Positions 8,702-17,098 of a DNA stretch of 64,000 nucleotides are shown here, piece by piece. The notes under the pieces are model-generated. The model was not told the DNA's origin. It worked only from the letters and a program-made list of their open reading frames with translations, and made no database searches. The stretch's first letter is position 1; each line of letters opens with the position of its first letter. Position numbers and translations under genes: made by a program. Origin of the DNA: Polymorphobacter megasporae (GTDB lineage Bacteria; Pseudomonadota; Alphaproteobacteria; Sphingomonadales; Sphingomonadaceae); the NCBI RefSeq assembly GCF_018982885.2, contig NZ_CP081848.1:3658001-3722000 (forward strand). Reading direction: 5' to 3'.

Positions 8702-11017
8702 ATGAGGGCGTTTCGGCGGATGAGACCTGATTTTGGCGGCACCGATGACTCAACCCTTGCCAGCGATTTCAGAGCGTTGTTCGGCAGCGCCGACGTCGGG
8801 ATGGTGCGGTTCACGACCGACACGCATCGGATTATCGCCGCAAATGCCAAGTTCTGCACGATCGTCGGTTATGCACCGGGGACGCTGACGGGGGTCACCA
8901 CGGACTCGCTGATCGATCCGACCGACACGGTCACGAGCAGCATGTTTCACGCCGAGCGCATCGAAGACTGCTCGCCCAACCACGAGGGGCGACTGCTGAC
9001 GAAGGACGGGCGGATCGTCTGGGTACGCGTCGCATCGGCATGCGTCCCCGACCACGACGGCGTCGTCCGCCGTTCGATTGCGTTGATTCGCGACCTGACC
9101 GGCACGCGCGCCGCTGCCGTTACCGCGCATGACGACCGCGAGCGGAACCGGCTGGCGATGGAAGCGGCGAACGCCGGCGCGTGGGAACTGCGCCTCGCCG
9201 ACCGGCGGCTGATCTGGTCGCGCGAGATGTTCGGGCTCTACGATCTGCCGGCCGACACACCGACGCCGACGTATGATGAATGGCGCGCACGAGTTCATCC
9301 CGATGACTTGGCGGCCGCCGAACCGTCGCCGGCAACGGTTGGCGTCGCGACATATTCGACCGACTTCCGGGTCCGCGTCGAGGGCGGCTGGCGCTGGCTC
9401 GGCGCGCGGGCACGCCTCATCCGCGATGTTGCAGGCGCCCCCGAGCGCGTCGTCGGAATCAACTTCGACCTCACCGAGTCGCGCGTTGCCGCCGAGGCAA
9501 TGAGCGCCGCCGTCGCTCGGTTCAGCGCTGCGGTCGATGCGATGGCGGGCGTCCTGTGGACCAACTCGCCCGAAGGCGAGATGATCGGCGAGCAACGCGG
9601 GTGGAGCGCGCTGACCGGCCAGGCCCCCGACGAATATCGCGGCTATGGCTGGGCCGCCGCGATCCATCCGGACGACGCCGCGGCGACGGTCGATGCGTGG
9701 AACGTCGCGGTCACCGCACGCGCGCCGTTCGTCTTCGAACACCGGGTCCGCGTCGCCGACGGCAGTTACCGCTGGTTCAAGGTACGCGCGCTGCCGGTTA
9801 TTGCCGACGGCACAGTTCGCGAGTGGGTCGGCGTTCACACCGATATCGACGACGCGCGCACCGCCGGCGAAGCGCTCAAGGCGAACGTCGCCGAAGCCGT
9901 CACGGCGCGTGAGCGCGCGCTGGCCCAGCTGCATGAGGCGCAGAAGCTCGAGACGATCGGTCAGCTCACCGGCGGCGTCGCGCACGATTTCAACAACCTG
10001 CTGACCCCGATCATCGGCAGCCTCGACCTGCTCTCGCGGCGGACCCCCGAACCGCGCGCGGCAAAGCTGATCGACGGCGCGCTGACCGCCGCCGAACGCG
10101 CGAAGACTCTGGTGCACCGGCTCCTCGCTTTCTCGCGCCGTCAGGTCCTGACATCGCGGTCTGTCGACATCGTCGCGCTGATCGACGGCGTCCGCGACCT
10201 GCTCGCGCGCTCGCTCGGCCCCGATATCGAGATCGCGATTACCGCCGGCGACGACAGCTTTGCCGAAGTCGACCCGGCGCAGCTCGAACTGGCAATCCTC
10301 AACCTCGCGATCAATGGCCGCGATGCGATGAACGGCGTGGGCACGCTGACGATCGCGGTCGCGCCGATACGCCACGCCGACGCCGACTATATCCGCATCA
10401 CCGTCGCCGATACCGGCAGCGGCATGGATGAACCGACACGGCGCCGCGCGATCGAGCCATTCTTCACCACCAAGGCGGTGGGTCGCGGCACTGGGCTCGG
10501 CCTGTCGATGGTGCACGGGCTCGCCGCACAATCGGGGGGTTGGCTCGAACTCGACAGCGCGCCGGGCGAAGGGACGCGCGCGCATCTGTGGCTGCCGGCA
10601 GCGCGCCCGGCCGACGGCGAACCCGCTGCCGACGAGGGTGGCAAGGAGCGCGGCACCGGGCAGCGCATCCTTCTCGTCGACGACGAGCCGCTGGTGCGGT
10701 CAGTCACCGCGGCGATGCTCGTCGACCTCGGCTATGAGGTCGTCGAAGCCGACGCCGCCGCCGAGGCGCTGCATCTGGTCAGAAACAGCATTTCCCTGGT
10801 CGTTACCGATTATCTGATGCCGGGGATGAACGGCGCGGCGCTGGCTGCGGCGTTGCGGCTCGAACGCCCGGGGCTGCCGGTGTTGATCATCACCGGATTC
10901 GCCGAGGGAGACACGCTGGACCCAACGATGCCGCGCTTGGCAAAGCCCTTTCACCAGTCCGATCTTGCTGCTGCCGTTGCAGCAACAATGGGAAAAGATG
11001 CTTTCGCACGCGCCTGA
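8702..11017 (+). CDS. PAS-containing hybrid sensor histidine kinase/response regulator
   Basis: 771 residues without transmembrane helices, so probably cytosolic. Three PAS-like domains lie at about residues 25-135, 150-265 and 275-395. Repeated HPDD segments and FEHRVRVADGSYRWFKVRA are typical PAS_3 endings. The HisKA box is GGVAHDFNNLLTPI with phospho-acceptor His428. The HATPase follows, with N box NLAINGRDAM and G boxes DTGSGMDE and GRGTGLGLSM. A C-terminal receiver (ILLVDDEPLVRSV) has its phospho-acceptor Asp703 in VTDYLMPGMNG. This matches the FixL/CckA-like hybrid kinases common in alphaproteobacteria. No output regulator adjoins it. The start is uncertain: ATG 8702 lacks a clear ribosome-binding site, and ATG 8720 is an alternative. 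Confidence 0.9.
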   Translation: MRAFRRMRPDFGGTDDSTLASDFRALFGSADVGMVRFTTDTHRIIAANAKFCTIVGYAPGTLTGVTTDSLIDPTDTVTSSMFHAERIEDCSPNHEGRLLTKDGRIVWVRVASACVPDHDGVVRRSIALIRDLTGTRAAAVTAHDDRERNRLAMEAANAGAWELRLADRRLIWSREMFGLYDLPADTPTPTYDEWRARVHPDDLAAAEPSPATVGVATYSTDFRVRVEGGWRWLGARARLIRDVAGAPERVVGINFDLTESRVAAEAMSAAVARFSAAVDAMAGVLWTNSPEGEMIGEQRGWSALTGQAPDEYRGYGWAAAIHPDDAAATVDAWNVAVTARAPFVFEHRVRVADGSYRWFKVRALPVIADGTVREWVGVHTDIDDARTAGEALKANVAEAVTARERALAQLHEAQKLETIGQLTGGVAHDFNNLLTPIIGSLDLLSRRTPEPRAAKLIDGALTAAERAKTLVHRLLAFSRRQVLTSRSVDIVALIDGVRDLLARSLGPDIEIAITAGDDSFAEVDPAQLELAILNLAINGRDAMNGVGTLTIAVAPIRHADADYIRITVADTGSGMDEPTRRRAIEPFFTTKAVGRGTGLGLSMVHGLAAQSGGWLELDSAPGEGTRAHLWLPAARPADGEPAADEGGKERGTGQRILLVDDEPLVRSVTAAMLVDLGYEVVEADAAAEALHLVRNSISLVVTDYLMPGMNGAALAAALRLERPGLPVLIITGFAEGDTLDPTMPRLAKPFHQSDLAAAVAATMGKDAFARA

Positions 11018-11042
11018 AACGAGACTTATGAGGGCTTCGCGT

Positions 11043-11065
11043 GTTATGTTGCATTGCAGCATAAC
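11043..11065. promoter_or_regulatory. Palindrome resembling a PhaR operator
   Basis: GTTATGTTGC-ATT-GCAGCATAAC is a 10-3-10 inverted repeat with one mismatch, ending just before the ribosome-binding site of a polyester depolymerase-like gene. Its core TTGC-N3-GCAG resembles the CTGC-N3/4-GCAG site reported for the polyhydroxyalkanoate regulator PhaR in Rhodobacter. The site is well placed to repress that gene. The regulator assignment is inference. Confidence 0.5.
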
Positions 11066-11074
11066 GAGGTTTCG

Positions 11075-12100
11075 ATGCCCCGACCCAATCCCGCGCGACG
11101 CCGCGCGTCTTCGCCCGAGCCGGTCAACATCGCCCTGACTGAGTTTACGGGATCGTTCGACAACCCCGGCGCTTTGCGGATGTTGAACTTCGTCCCCGCC
11201 GGGCTGCCGGACACTGCACCGCTGGTCGTCGTGCTCCACGGCTGCACCCAGACCGCTGCGGGCTATGACGCCGGGAGCGGCTGGTCGACACTCGCCGAGC
11301 GCCACGGCTTCGCGCTGCTCTTTCCCGAACAGACGCGGGCGAACAATCCAAACACTTGTTTTAATTGGTTCGAGTCGTCGGATATCCGGCGGGGCAGCGG
11401 TGAGGCGGCGTCGATCGCCAATGCCGTCGCAGCGATGGTCGCGCACCACCGGCTCGATTCAGCGCGGGTCTTCGTCACCGGCCTGTCGGCGGGCGGGGCG
11501 ATGGCGAGCGTGATGCTGGCAACCTACCCCGATGTCTTTGCCGGTGGTGCGGTGATCGCCGGGCTGCCGTTCGGTGCAGCGCACGGCGTTCCCGAAGCGA
11601 TGCAGGCGATGGCTCGCCCGACCGAAACGTCGCCCCGGCTGTTGGGCAATCGGGTCCGCGCCGCGTCAACGTTTACCGGGCCTTGGCCGATCGTCTCGGT
11701 GTGGCACGGCGACGTCGACCGCACCGTCAGCGTCAGGAATGGCGACGCGGTCGCCCTCCAGTGGGCGGATGTCCATGGCGCAACCCGCGACGGCGATGTC
11801 TGGCGCAATGCTGCAGGGGTCGCGGTGGTCGAGATGGTGACGGTCGACGGCATGGGACATGGCACCCCGATCGACGGGCTCGATGGCAGCGCCGCCGCGC
11901 CGTTCATGCTCGATGTCGGGATCGGCTCGAGCGCCCGGATCGCGGCATTCTGGGGCTTGGCGGCAGCAGCTGCGCCACGCGCACACGCCCCGCACAAGGC
12001 CGAACCCCGGCCGCAACCGGCCAACCCGCACAAGCACCCCAAGTTCGATGTGACCGGCCTGATCCATGACACACTGCGCTCGGCGGGATTGATGAAATAG
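11075..12100 (+). CDS. PHB depolymerase-family esterase (LpqC/type 1 catalytic domain)
   Basis: 341 residues with an alpha/beta-hydrolase core. LVVVLHGCTQTAAGYDAGSG gives the oxyanion-hole region. GLSAGGAMAS is the lipase box with nucleophile Ser138. Asp lies in WHGDVDRTVS and His in VDGMGHGTPID. These are the hallmarks of the esterase/PHB depolymerase family that includes extracellular and intracellular polyester hydrolases and feruloyl esterases. There is no clear signal peptide, which favours an intracellular role. The ATG at 11075, with ACGAGG upstream, is preferred to an upstream TTG that would sit inside the palindrome. The PhaR-like palindrome supports a link to polyhydroxyalkanoate metabolism. 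A C-terminal His/Pro-rich tail follows the catalytic domain. Confidence 0.85.
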   Translation: MPRPNPARRRASSPEPVNIALTEFTGSFDNPGALRMLNFVPAGLPDTAPLVVVLHGCTQTAAGYDAGSGWSTLAERHGFALLFPEQTRANNPNTCFNWFESSDIRRGSGEAASIANAVAAMVAHHRLDSARVFVTGLSAGGAMASVMLATYPDVFAGGAVIAGLPFGAAHGVPEAMQAMARPTETSPRLLGNRVRAASTFTGPWPIVSVWHGDVDRTVSVRNGDAVALQWADVHGATRDGDVWRNAAGVAVVEMVTVDGMGHGTPIDGLDGSAAAPFMLDVGIGSSARIAAFWGLAAAAAPRAHAPHKAEPRPQPANPHKHPKFDVTGLIHDTLRSAGLMK

Positions 12101-12138
12101 GCGGAGCAAGCGCCCGAAATCCGCGCTACGAAAGCGGC

Positions 12139-13668
12139 ATGACCTCCGCCGCCACACCCACCTTCCCGGCCACCGCCCTCGACCAGCCGTTCGGCCGCCT
12201 CGCCGACCTGATCGCCACCCACGCCGCCGTCGCGCCCGGCCGCGTCGCGATCATCGACGGCGACCGGCGGCTGACCTACCGCGACCTCGACACCGCGATG
12301 AACCGCGTTGCCGCCAGCCTCCAGCGCGACAGCATCGGCCCCGGCGGGTCGATCGCGATCGCCGCGGGTACGAGCGCCGACTATGTCGTCTTGTTCATGG
12401 GAGCGTTGCGCGCCGGGGTCGCGGTCGCCCCGCTCGCGCCGTCGTCGACCCACGACGCGCTGGTGACGATGATGACCGACAGCGGTGCCGCGCGGATTTT
12501 CCTCGACGCCGACAACGCCGCCGCGCTCGGCGACCGCCGCCTCCCCGCCCCGGTCACCGCCTTCGCCGATTTCGCCGCGTGGCTTTCGGCGGACAGTCCC
12601 GCCCCGGTCGACGTCACGCCCGACATGCCGTTCAACATCATCTACTCGAGCGGGACAACCGGCGCGCCCAAGGGCATCGTCCAGAGTCACGCGATGCGCT
12701 GGGCGCATGTCGGGCGCGGGACCATGCTCGGCTATGCGGCGGACACCGTCACGCTCGTCTCGACCCCGCTCTATTCGAATACCACCCTCGTCAGCGTCAT
12801 CCCGACACTCGCCAACGGCGGCGCACTGGTGCTGATGGCGAAGTTCGACGCCCGCCGCGCGCTCGAATTGTCGGTCGCCCACGGCGTCACCCACGCAATG
12901 CTCGTGCCGGTCCAATACCGCCGGATCATGGAGCTGCCCGATTTCGATGCATTCGACCTGTCGCGCTACCAGATGAAGTTCGCCACCAGCGCCCCCTTTG
13001 CGGCGGCGCTCAAGGCCGATGTCCTCGCGCGCTGGCCGGGCGGCCTCGTCGAATATTTCGGCATGACCGAGGGCGGCGGCAGCTGCATCCTGATCGCGCA
13101 TCTGTACCCCGATAAGCTCCACACCGTCGGCCAGCCCGCGCCCGGGCACGACATTCGCCTGATCGACGACGCTGGCGTCGAGGTGCCCCCCGGCACCACC
13201 GGCGAGATCGTCGGCCACTCACCCGCGATGATGACCGGCTACCACGGCCAGCCCGGCAAGACCGCCGACGCGCGCTGGACCAGTCCCGACGGCAAGGTCT
13301 TCATCCGCACCGGCGACGTCGGGCGCTTCGATGACGAGGGGTTCCTGACGCTGCTCGATCGCAAGAAGGACATGATCATCTCGGGCGGGTTCAACATCTA
13401 CCCGTCCGACCTCGAAGCCGTCCTCGCGCAGGCACCGGGAGTCGTCGAGGGCGCGGTCGTTGGCGTCCCATCCGACGCCTGGGGCGAGACCCCGGTCGGC
13501 TTCGTCGTCATGCGCGACGGGGCCGATCCCGAGGGCGCGCGGGCGTGGACCAACGAGCGGCTCGGCAAGACCCAACGGCTTGCGGCGATCGTCGCGCTCG
13601 TCGCCCTGCCGCGCAGCGCGATCGGCAAGGTTCTCAAGCGCGAGTTGCGGGACGGCTGGCGTGGTTGA
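12139..13668 (+). CDS. Class I adenylate-forming acyl-CoA ligase
   Basis: 509 residues. The AMP-binding motif IIYSSGTTGAPKGI (about residues 168-181), the A5 region YFGMTEGGGSC, GDVGRFDDEGF and DRKKDMIISGGFNIYP are followed by the C-terminal catalytic Lys motif (GKVLKREL). The enzyme activates a carboxylic acid to an acyl-adenylate and then to the CoA thioester. The length is normal for medium or long-chain or aromatic acyl-CoA ligases, and the substrate cannot be told from sequence. It follows the esterase gene by 38 bp and its stop overlaps the GNAT start, so the three may form one transcript. Confidence 0.9.
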   Translation: MTSAATPTFPATALDQPFGRLADLIATHAAVAPGRVAIIDGDRRLTYRDLDTAMNRVAASLQRDSIGPGGSIAIAAGTSADYVVLFMGALRAGVAVAPLAPSSTHDALVTMMTDSGAARIFLDADNAAALGDRRLPAPVTAFADFAAWLSADSPAPVDVTPDMPFNIIYSSGTTGAPKGIVQSHAMRWAHVGRGTMLGYAADTVTLVSTPLYSNTTLVSVIPTLANGGALVLMAKFDARRALELSVAHGVTHAMLVPVQYRRIMELPDFDAFDLSRYQMKFATSAPFAAALKADVLARWPGGLVEYFGMTEGGGSCILIAHLYPDKLHTVGQPAPGHDIRLIDDAGVEVPPGTTGEIVGHSPAMMTGYHGQPGKTADARWTSPDGKVFIRTGDVGRFDDEGFLTLLDRKKDMIISGGFNIYPSDLEAVLAQAPGVVEGAVVGVPSDAWGETPVGFVVMRDGADPEGARAWTNERLGKTQRLAAIVALVALPRSAIGKVLKRELRDGWRG

Positions 13669-14182
13669 GGTTCCCGTCATCGAGACTGCGCGGCTGCGGC
13701 TGCGCGGGCACCGCGCGAGCGACCTCGACGCCGCGGCGGCGAAGTGGGCCGACCCCGTCGTCACGCGCTTCACCGGCGGCCGCCCGTTCACCCGCGAGGA
13801 AAGCTGGGCGCGGCTGCTCCGCTACACCGGGCACTGGGACTGGTTCGGCTACGGTTTCTGGGCCGTCGAGGACCGCGACGACGGCAATTATCTCGGCGAG
13901 CTCGGCTTCGCCAATTTCGAGCGCGCAATCGCGCCGCCGATCGAAGTCCCTGAAATGGGCTGGTCGTTCATCGCTGCCGCGCACGGTCGCGGGCTGGCGA
14001 GCGAGGGCATTCGCGCCGCGCTGGCGTGGGGCGATGCCCACGGCTTTGCGAAGACCGCATGCATCATCGACCGCGAGAACGTCGCATCGATCCGCGTCGC
14101 CCGCCGCTGCGGGTTCGTGGAGGCGGGGGCGGTGCGGTACAAGGGGAGCATCACGATGAAGTACGAGCGAGCGGCGGGGTAA
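13661..14182 (+). CDS. GNAT family N-acetyltransferase (RimJ/RimL type)
   Basis: 173 residues. The protein starts with IETARLRLRGHRASDLDAAA, the typical opening of RimJ/RimL-like acetyltransferases. It contains a beta-bulge AcCoA site (WSFIAAAHGRGLASEGIRAA, with the pyrophosphate loop Q/H-G-R-G-L-A) and ends with SIRVARRCGFVEAG. The GTG at 13661 overlaps the end of the acyl-CoA ligase gene by 8 bases. No earlier start keeps homology. The target (protein N-terminus or a small amine) is unknown. Confidence 0.85.
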   Translation: MVEVPVIETARLRLRGHRASDLDAAAAKWADPVVTRFTGGRPFTREESWARLLRYTGHWDWFGYGFWAVEDRDDGNYLGELGFANFERAIAPPIEVPEMGWSFIAAAHGRGLASEGIRAALAWGDAHGFAKTACIIDRENVASIRVARRCGFVEAGAVRYKGSITMKYERAAG

Positions 14183-14206
14183 ACTCTTAATCGGGCGGGC
14201 ATCCTC

Positions 14207-14354
14207 TAAATCTTCCCCCTCCTTAGGGGGAGGGGGACGGTCGCCCTTGCGATGGTGGAGGGGGTCTTCCGCAACGAAAATTTGGCGTGGACCGCGCCCT
14301 CCACCACGCCCCAAGAAGGGCGCGGTCCCCCCCGCAACCGCGAGGGAGGATTTA
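14207..14354. repeat. 150-bp palindromic intergenic element, copy B
   Basis: The element sits between the convergent GNAT and glycosyltransferase genes. It runs from TAAATCTTCCCCCTCC to CGAGGGAGGATTTA and is essentially the inverted form of copy A at 7121-7270. Shared blocks include TGGTGGAGGG, TTCCGCAACGA and GGACCGCGCC. Its own arms pair, so it can fold into a long hairpin and may serve as a bidirectional terminator. Confidence 0.75.
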
Positions 14355-14366
14355 GAAAGCTCACCC

Positions 14367-15428
14367 TCACACCGGCGTCAGATCGATTGGCCCCTCGATA
14401 TCCGCCAGCCCCGCGAGGAACTGATCGACGCACACCTCCCAGCGAAAGTTCGCGGCATACGCCGCACAATCCGCCCGGTTCGTCATCAGCGCTGCCGCGA
14501 TCGCCGTCGCCAGATCATCATCGACCGCCCCGACCCGCGCGTCGAACCCCGGCACCACCCCGCTCCCCTCCGCGCCGATGACATCGAGCGGCCCCGCGAT
14601 CGGGAACCCCGCGACCGGCACCCCGCTCGCCAGCGCCTCGATCATCACCAGCCCGAACGTGTCGGTCAGGCTCGGGAAGACGAACACATCGGCCCCGGCA
14701 TAAGCTGCGGCGAGCGCGGCCCCCGACAGGTTGCCGAGGAACACCACGTCCTTGTACCGCGCGCGCATCGCCGCGAGCGCCGGCCCGTCGCCGACGACGA
14801 CCTTGGTCCCTGCCACCTTCGCATCGAGGAACGCGGCGATGTTCTTCTCGACCGCGACCCGCCCGACGCTGAGCATGATCGGGTGCGCGAGCCCGGTATA
14901 GGCTGCGGGCGGCGGCACCCCGGGATTGAACTGCCCAAGGTCGACGCCGCGCGACCACAGCCGCGTCGCAGTGAGACCGTGGCCGTGCAATTCCTCCGCC
15001 AGCCGCGGCGTCGCAACGAGGATGTGTCGTGCCGCGCCATGAAACCGTACAAGCCAGCGCCACAGCCACGCTGGCGACAGGCCGGTCCGCGCCGCAACAT
15101 AATCGGGGAAGCGCGTGTGGAACGACGTTGTGAACGGCACCCCGCGCTTGAGGCACCAGTTCCGTGCGAGCCAGCCAAGCGGCCCCTCGGTCGCGATATG
15201 GACCGCCTCGGGATGAAATTCTGCAATCATCACCCCCACCCGCCGCGGCGTCGTCAGCGCCAGCCGGATCTCGGGATACGTCGGGCACGGCACCGAGAAA
15301 AACCGGTCGGGCGTGATCGTCTGGACGACATGGCCGCGCGCCTGCAACTGCGCGACGGTCGTCGTCAGCGTGCGGACGACCCCGTTGACCTGCGGGGTCC
15401 ACGCGTCGGAGACGACGGTCAGGCGCAT
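14367..15428 (-). CDS. Glycosyltransferase family 4 (alpha-mannosyltransferase-like)
   Basis: 353 residues in a GT-B fold. The N-terminal domain opens MRLTVVSDAWTPQVNGVVRT and contains the FTTSFHTRFPDY segment typical of phosphatidyl-inositol/diacylglycerol mannosyltransferases and of alphaproteobacterial glycolipid glycosyltransferases. The C-terminal nucleotide-sugar domain has LSVGRVAVEKNI, VGDGP and the EX7E region FVFPSLTDTFGLVMIEALASG. It probably transfers a sugar to a membrane lipid. The start at 15428 lies inside the last codons of the toxin gene (10-base overlap). A second ATG at 15437 is possible. It is in the same orientation as the LpxH-type gene, with the toxin-antitoxin pair between. 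Confidence 0.85.
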   Translation of the reverse strand: MRLTVVSDAWTPQVNGVVRTLTTTVAQLQARGHVVQTITPDRFFSVPCPTYPEIRLALTTPRRVGVMIAEFHPEAVHIATEGPLGWLARNWCLKRGVPFTTSFHTRFPDYVAARTGLSPAWLWRWLVRFHGAARHILVATPRLAEELHGHGLTATRLWSRGVDLGQFNPGVPPPAAYTGLAHPIMLSVGRVAVEKNIAAFLDAKVAGTKVVVGDGPALAAMRARYKDVVFLGNLSGAALAAAYAGADVFVFPSLTDTFGLVMIEALASGVPVAGFPIAGPLDVIGAEGSGVVPGFDARVGAVDDDLATAIAAALMTNRADCAAYAANFRWEVCVDQFLAGLADIEGPIDLTPV

Positions 15429-15700
15429 GGCGGCCATTGTCGCGCGGTATGAATCAACACCAGTATCCAAATTGCGTCTTCCGCGACCTCGTACACGATG
15501 CGGTAGCTCCGGTGCGGTGTCAGTTCACGCGTGCCGGCGATTTCGCCGTCGTGCCCAAGGAGCGGGAAGTCAGCGAGTTGGGCGACTGCGGTTCGGAACA
15601 GTTGGTCCATCCTCACTGCCGCGGCAGGGTCGCGGGATACAAGATAATCCCATATCGCAGATCGGTCGTGTTCGGCTTCCGGCGTCCATATAATTCTCAC
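15419..15700 (-). CDS. RelE/ParE superfamily toxin
   Basis: 93 residues, typical for the family. MRIIWTPEAEHDRSAIWDYL is the classic N-terminal strand and helix, and the C-terminal beta-sheet reads RTYRIVYEV-like (HRSYRIVYEVAEDAIWILVLIHTARQWP). RelE-type members cut mRNA on the ribosome and ParE-type members block gyrase, and sequence alone does not decide between them. The gene overlaps its antitoxin by 4 bases (ATGA). Its 3' end overlaps the start of the glycosyltransferase gene. Confidence 0.88.
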   Translation of the reverse strand: MRIIWTPEAEHDRSAIWDYLVSRDPAAAVRMDQLFRTAVAQLADFPLLGHDGEIAGTRELTPHRSYRIVYEVAEDAIWILVLIHTARQWPPCA

Positions 15701-15975
15701 GCCTCGTCGGCGATCCGGGCGCCACGGGCAGTGAATTCGGCGTCGACCGCTTCGTTGGACCGGCCCCTGCCCTCCTGAACCGAAGCACGTGCGGTATCGA
15801 CCTTCTGTTGCAGGAACGCCGTATGCTCGCGTCGTTCCTGCTGTCGCTGAACGAATTCGCGCATCAGCTCCCGCACCACCTGCGATGCGGGCCGGTGAGC
15901 AGCTTCTGCTTCAGCCATGAACTCGGCGCGCAGATCAGGTTCGAGCTTCATTGTGAACACAGCCGGTTTCGGCAT
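15697..15975 (-). CDS. Antitoxin of the RelE/ParE pair
   Basis: 92 residues. The N-terminal segment FTMKLEPDLRAEFMAEAEA and ASQVVRELMREFV look like a ribbon-helix-helix DNA-binding domain. The charged C-terminal half (QRQQERREHTAFLQQKV) is the likely toxin-binding tail. It precedes the toxin with an ATGA overlap. The 70 bp upstream contains an AT-rich stretch around 16001-16017 (CGTATATACCGATATTACG), which is a likely autoregulated promoter/operator. Confidence 0.85.
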   Translation of the reverse strand: MPKPAVFTMKLEPDLRAEFMAEAEAAHRPASQVVRELMREFVQRQQERREHTAFLQQKVDTARASVQEGRGRSNEAVDAEFTARGARIADEA

Positions 15976-16049
15976 GGCGACCTCATGGCGATACTGACAA
16001 CGTATATACCGATATTACGCCACTTTGGTAGCGGGCTTCGGCAATCCCG

Positions 16050-16952
16050 CTAAACCAGCTCCAGCTCCGGTTCGCTCGCTTCTGCCCCCGCCCGCCGCGC
16101 GGCTGTCCGTTTCGCCCAGTCGATGATCTCCATCCGGCCATCGGTGTGCTCGACCAACGTGGTGCAGCTTTCGACCCAGTCCCCGTCGTTGTAATAAGTC
16201 ACGCCGCCGAACTGGCGGATTTCGGCCGAGTGAATGTGGCCGCAGACGACGCCGTCGACGCCGCGCTCGATGGCGGCGTGCGCGACCGCCTCCTCGAAAC
16301 GCGAGATGAACGAGACGGCGTTCTTGACCTTCTTCTTCACGTGCGCCGACAGCGACCAGTATGGCAGGCCGAAGCGGCGGCGGACGACGTTGAAGCCGAC
16401 GTTCAACTTGAGCAGCGCGGCGTAGGCATAGTCGCCAAGGAACGCGAGCCACTTGGCATACAGCACGACGCCGTCGAACTCGTCGCCGTGGAGGACGAGC
16501 AGCCGCCGTCCGTCGGCGGTGGTGTGGATGGCCTCCGACACGACCTCGACCCCGCCGAAGCTCAGCCCGGTGTAGTCGCGCAGCACCTCGTCGTGGTTGC
16601 CGGGGACATAGACGACGCGAACGCCCTTGTTCGCCAGCTTGAGGACACGGCGGACGATGTCGTTGTGGCGCGGCGGCCAGTACCAACCGCGCTTCAGCCG
16701 CCAGCCGTCGATGATGTCGCCGACGAGATACAGCGTCTCGGGCTGGATCGACTTGAGGAAATCGAGCAGCAGGTCGCCGTTGCACCCCGACGTGCCGAGA
16801 TGCGTGTCGGAAATCCAGACGGTGCGGAACTTGAGCTTGCGCTTGGGGTGGCCGTCGTCGTCGTCGGCGGTCCATGTTCGCGACGTCGCCGACGTCACTT
16901 CCGCCGGGACTGCGACGCCCGCCGCGAAGGCTCTGAGTGGAAGGGTCACCAT
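16050..16952 (-). CDS. UDP-2,3-diacylglucosamine diphosphatase-type metallophosphoesterase
   Basis: 300 residues with the calcineurin-like signature: ISDTHLGTSGCNG (metal ligands D and H), YLVGDIIDGW, YVPGNHDEVLRDYTG, LLVLHGDEFDG and VVCGHIHSAEIRQFG. This pattern is that of the alphaproteobacterial LpxH-like hydrolases that act on UDP-diacylglucosamine in lipid A synthesis or on related nucleotide sugars. The start at ATG 16952 is a choice. An earlier ATG at 17033 would add 27 residues with no similarity to the family. It is head-to-head with the pirin gene. A conserved association with the nearby glycosyltransferase suggests an envelope glycolipid role. Confidence 0.85.
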   Translation of the reverse strand: MVTLPLRAFAAGVAVPAEVTSATSRTWTADDDDGHPKRKLKFRTVWISDTHLGTSGCNGDLLLDFLKSIQPETLYLVGDIIDGWRLKRGWYWPPRHNDIVRRVLKLANKGVRVVYVPGNHDEVLRDYTGLSFGGVEVVSEAIHTTADGRRLLVLHGDEFDGVVLYAKWLAFLGDYAYAALLKLNVGFNVVRRRFGLPYWSLSAHVKKKVKNAVSFISRFEEAVAHAAIERGVDGVVCGHIHSAEIRQFGGVTYYNDGDWVESCTTLVEHTDGRMEIIDWAKRTAARRAGAEASEPELELV

Positions 16953-17098
16953 CGGGCCAGCATCCGCCTGCCAATACTGATCACCCACTACATTTAGTCT
17001 GTTACCGTTTGGCGACACACCGATTGCGGCCACGTCTCCGGCGTCCCATATCGCACCGGCAAGCGTGCGACCGTCGTCGCGCGACCGGAGACGCCCCC

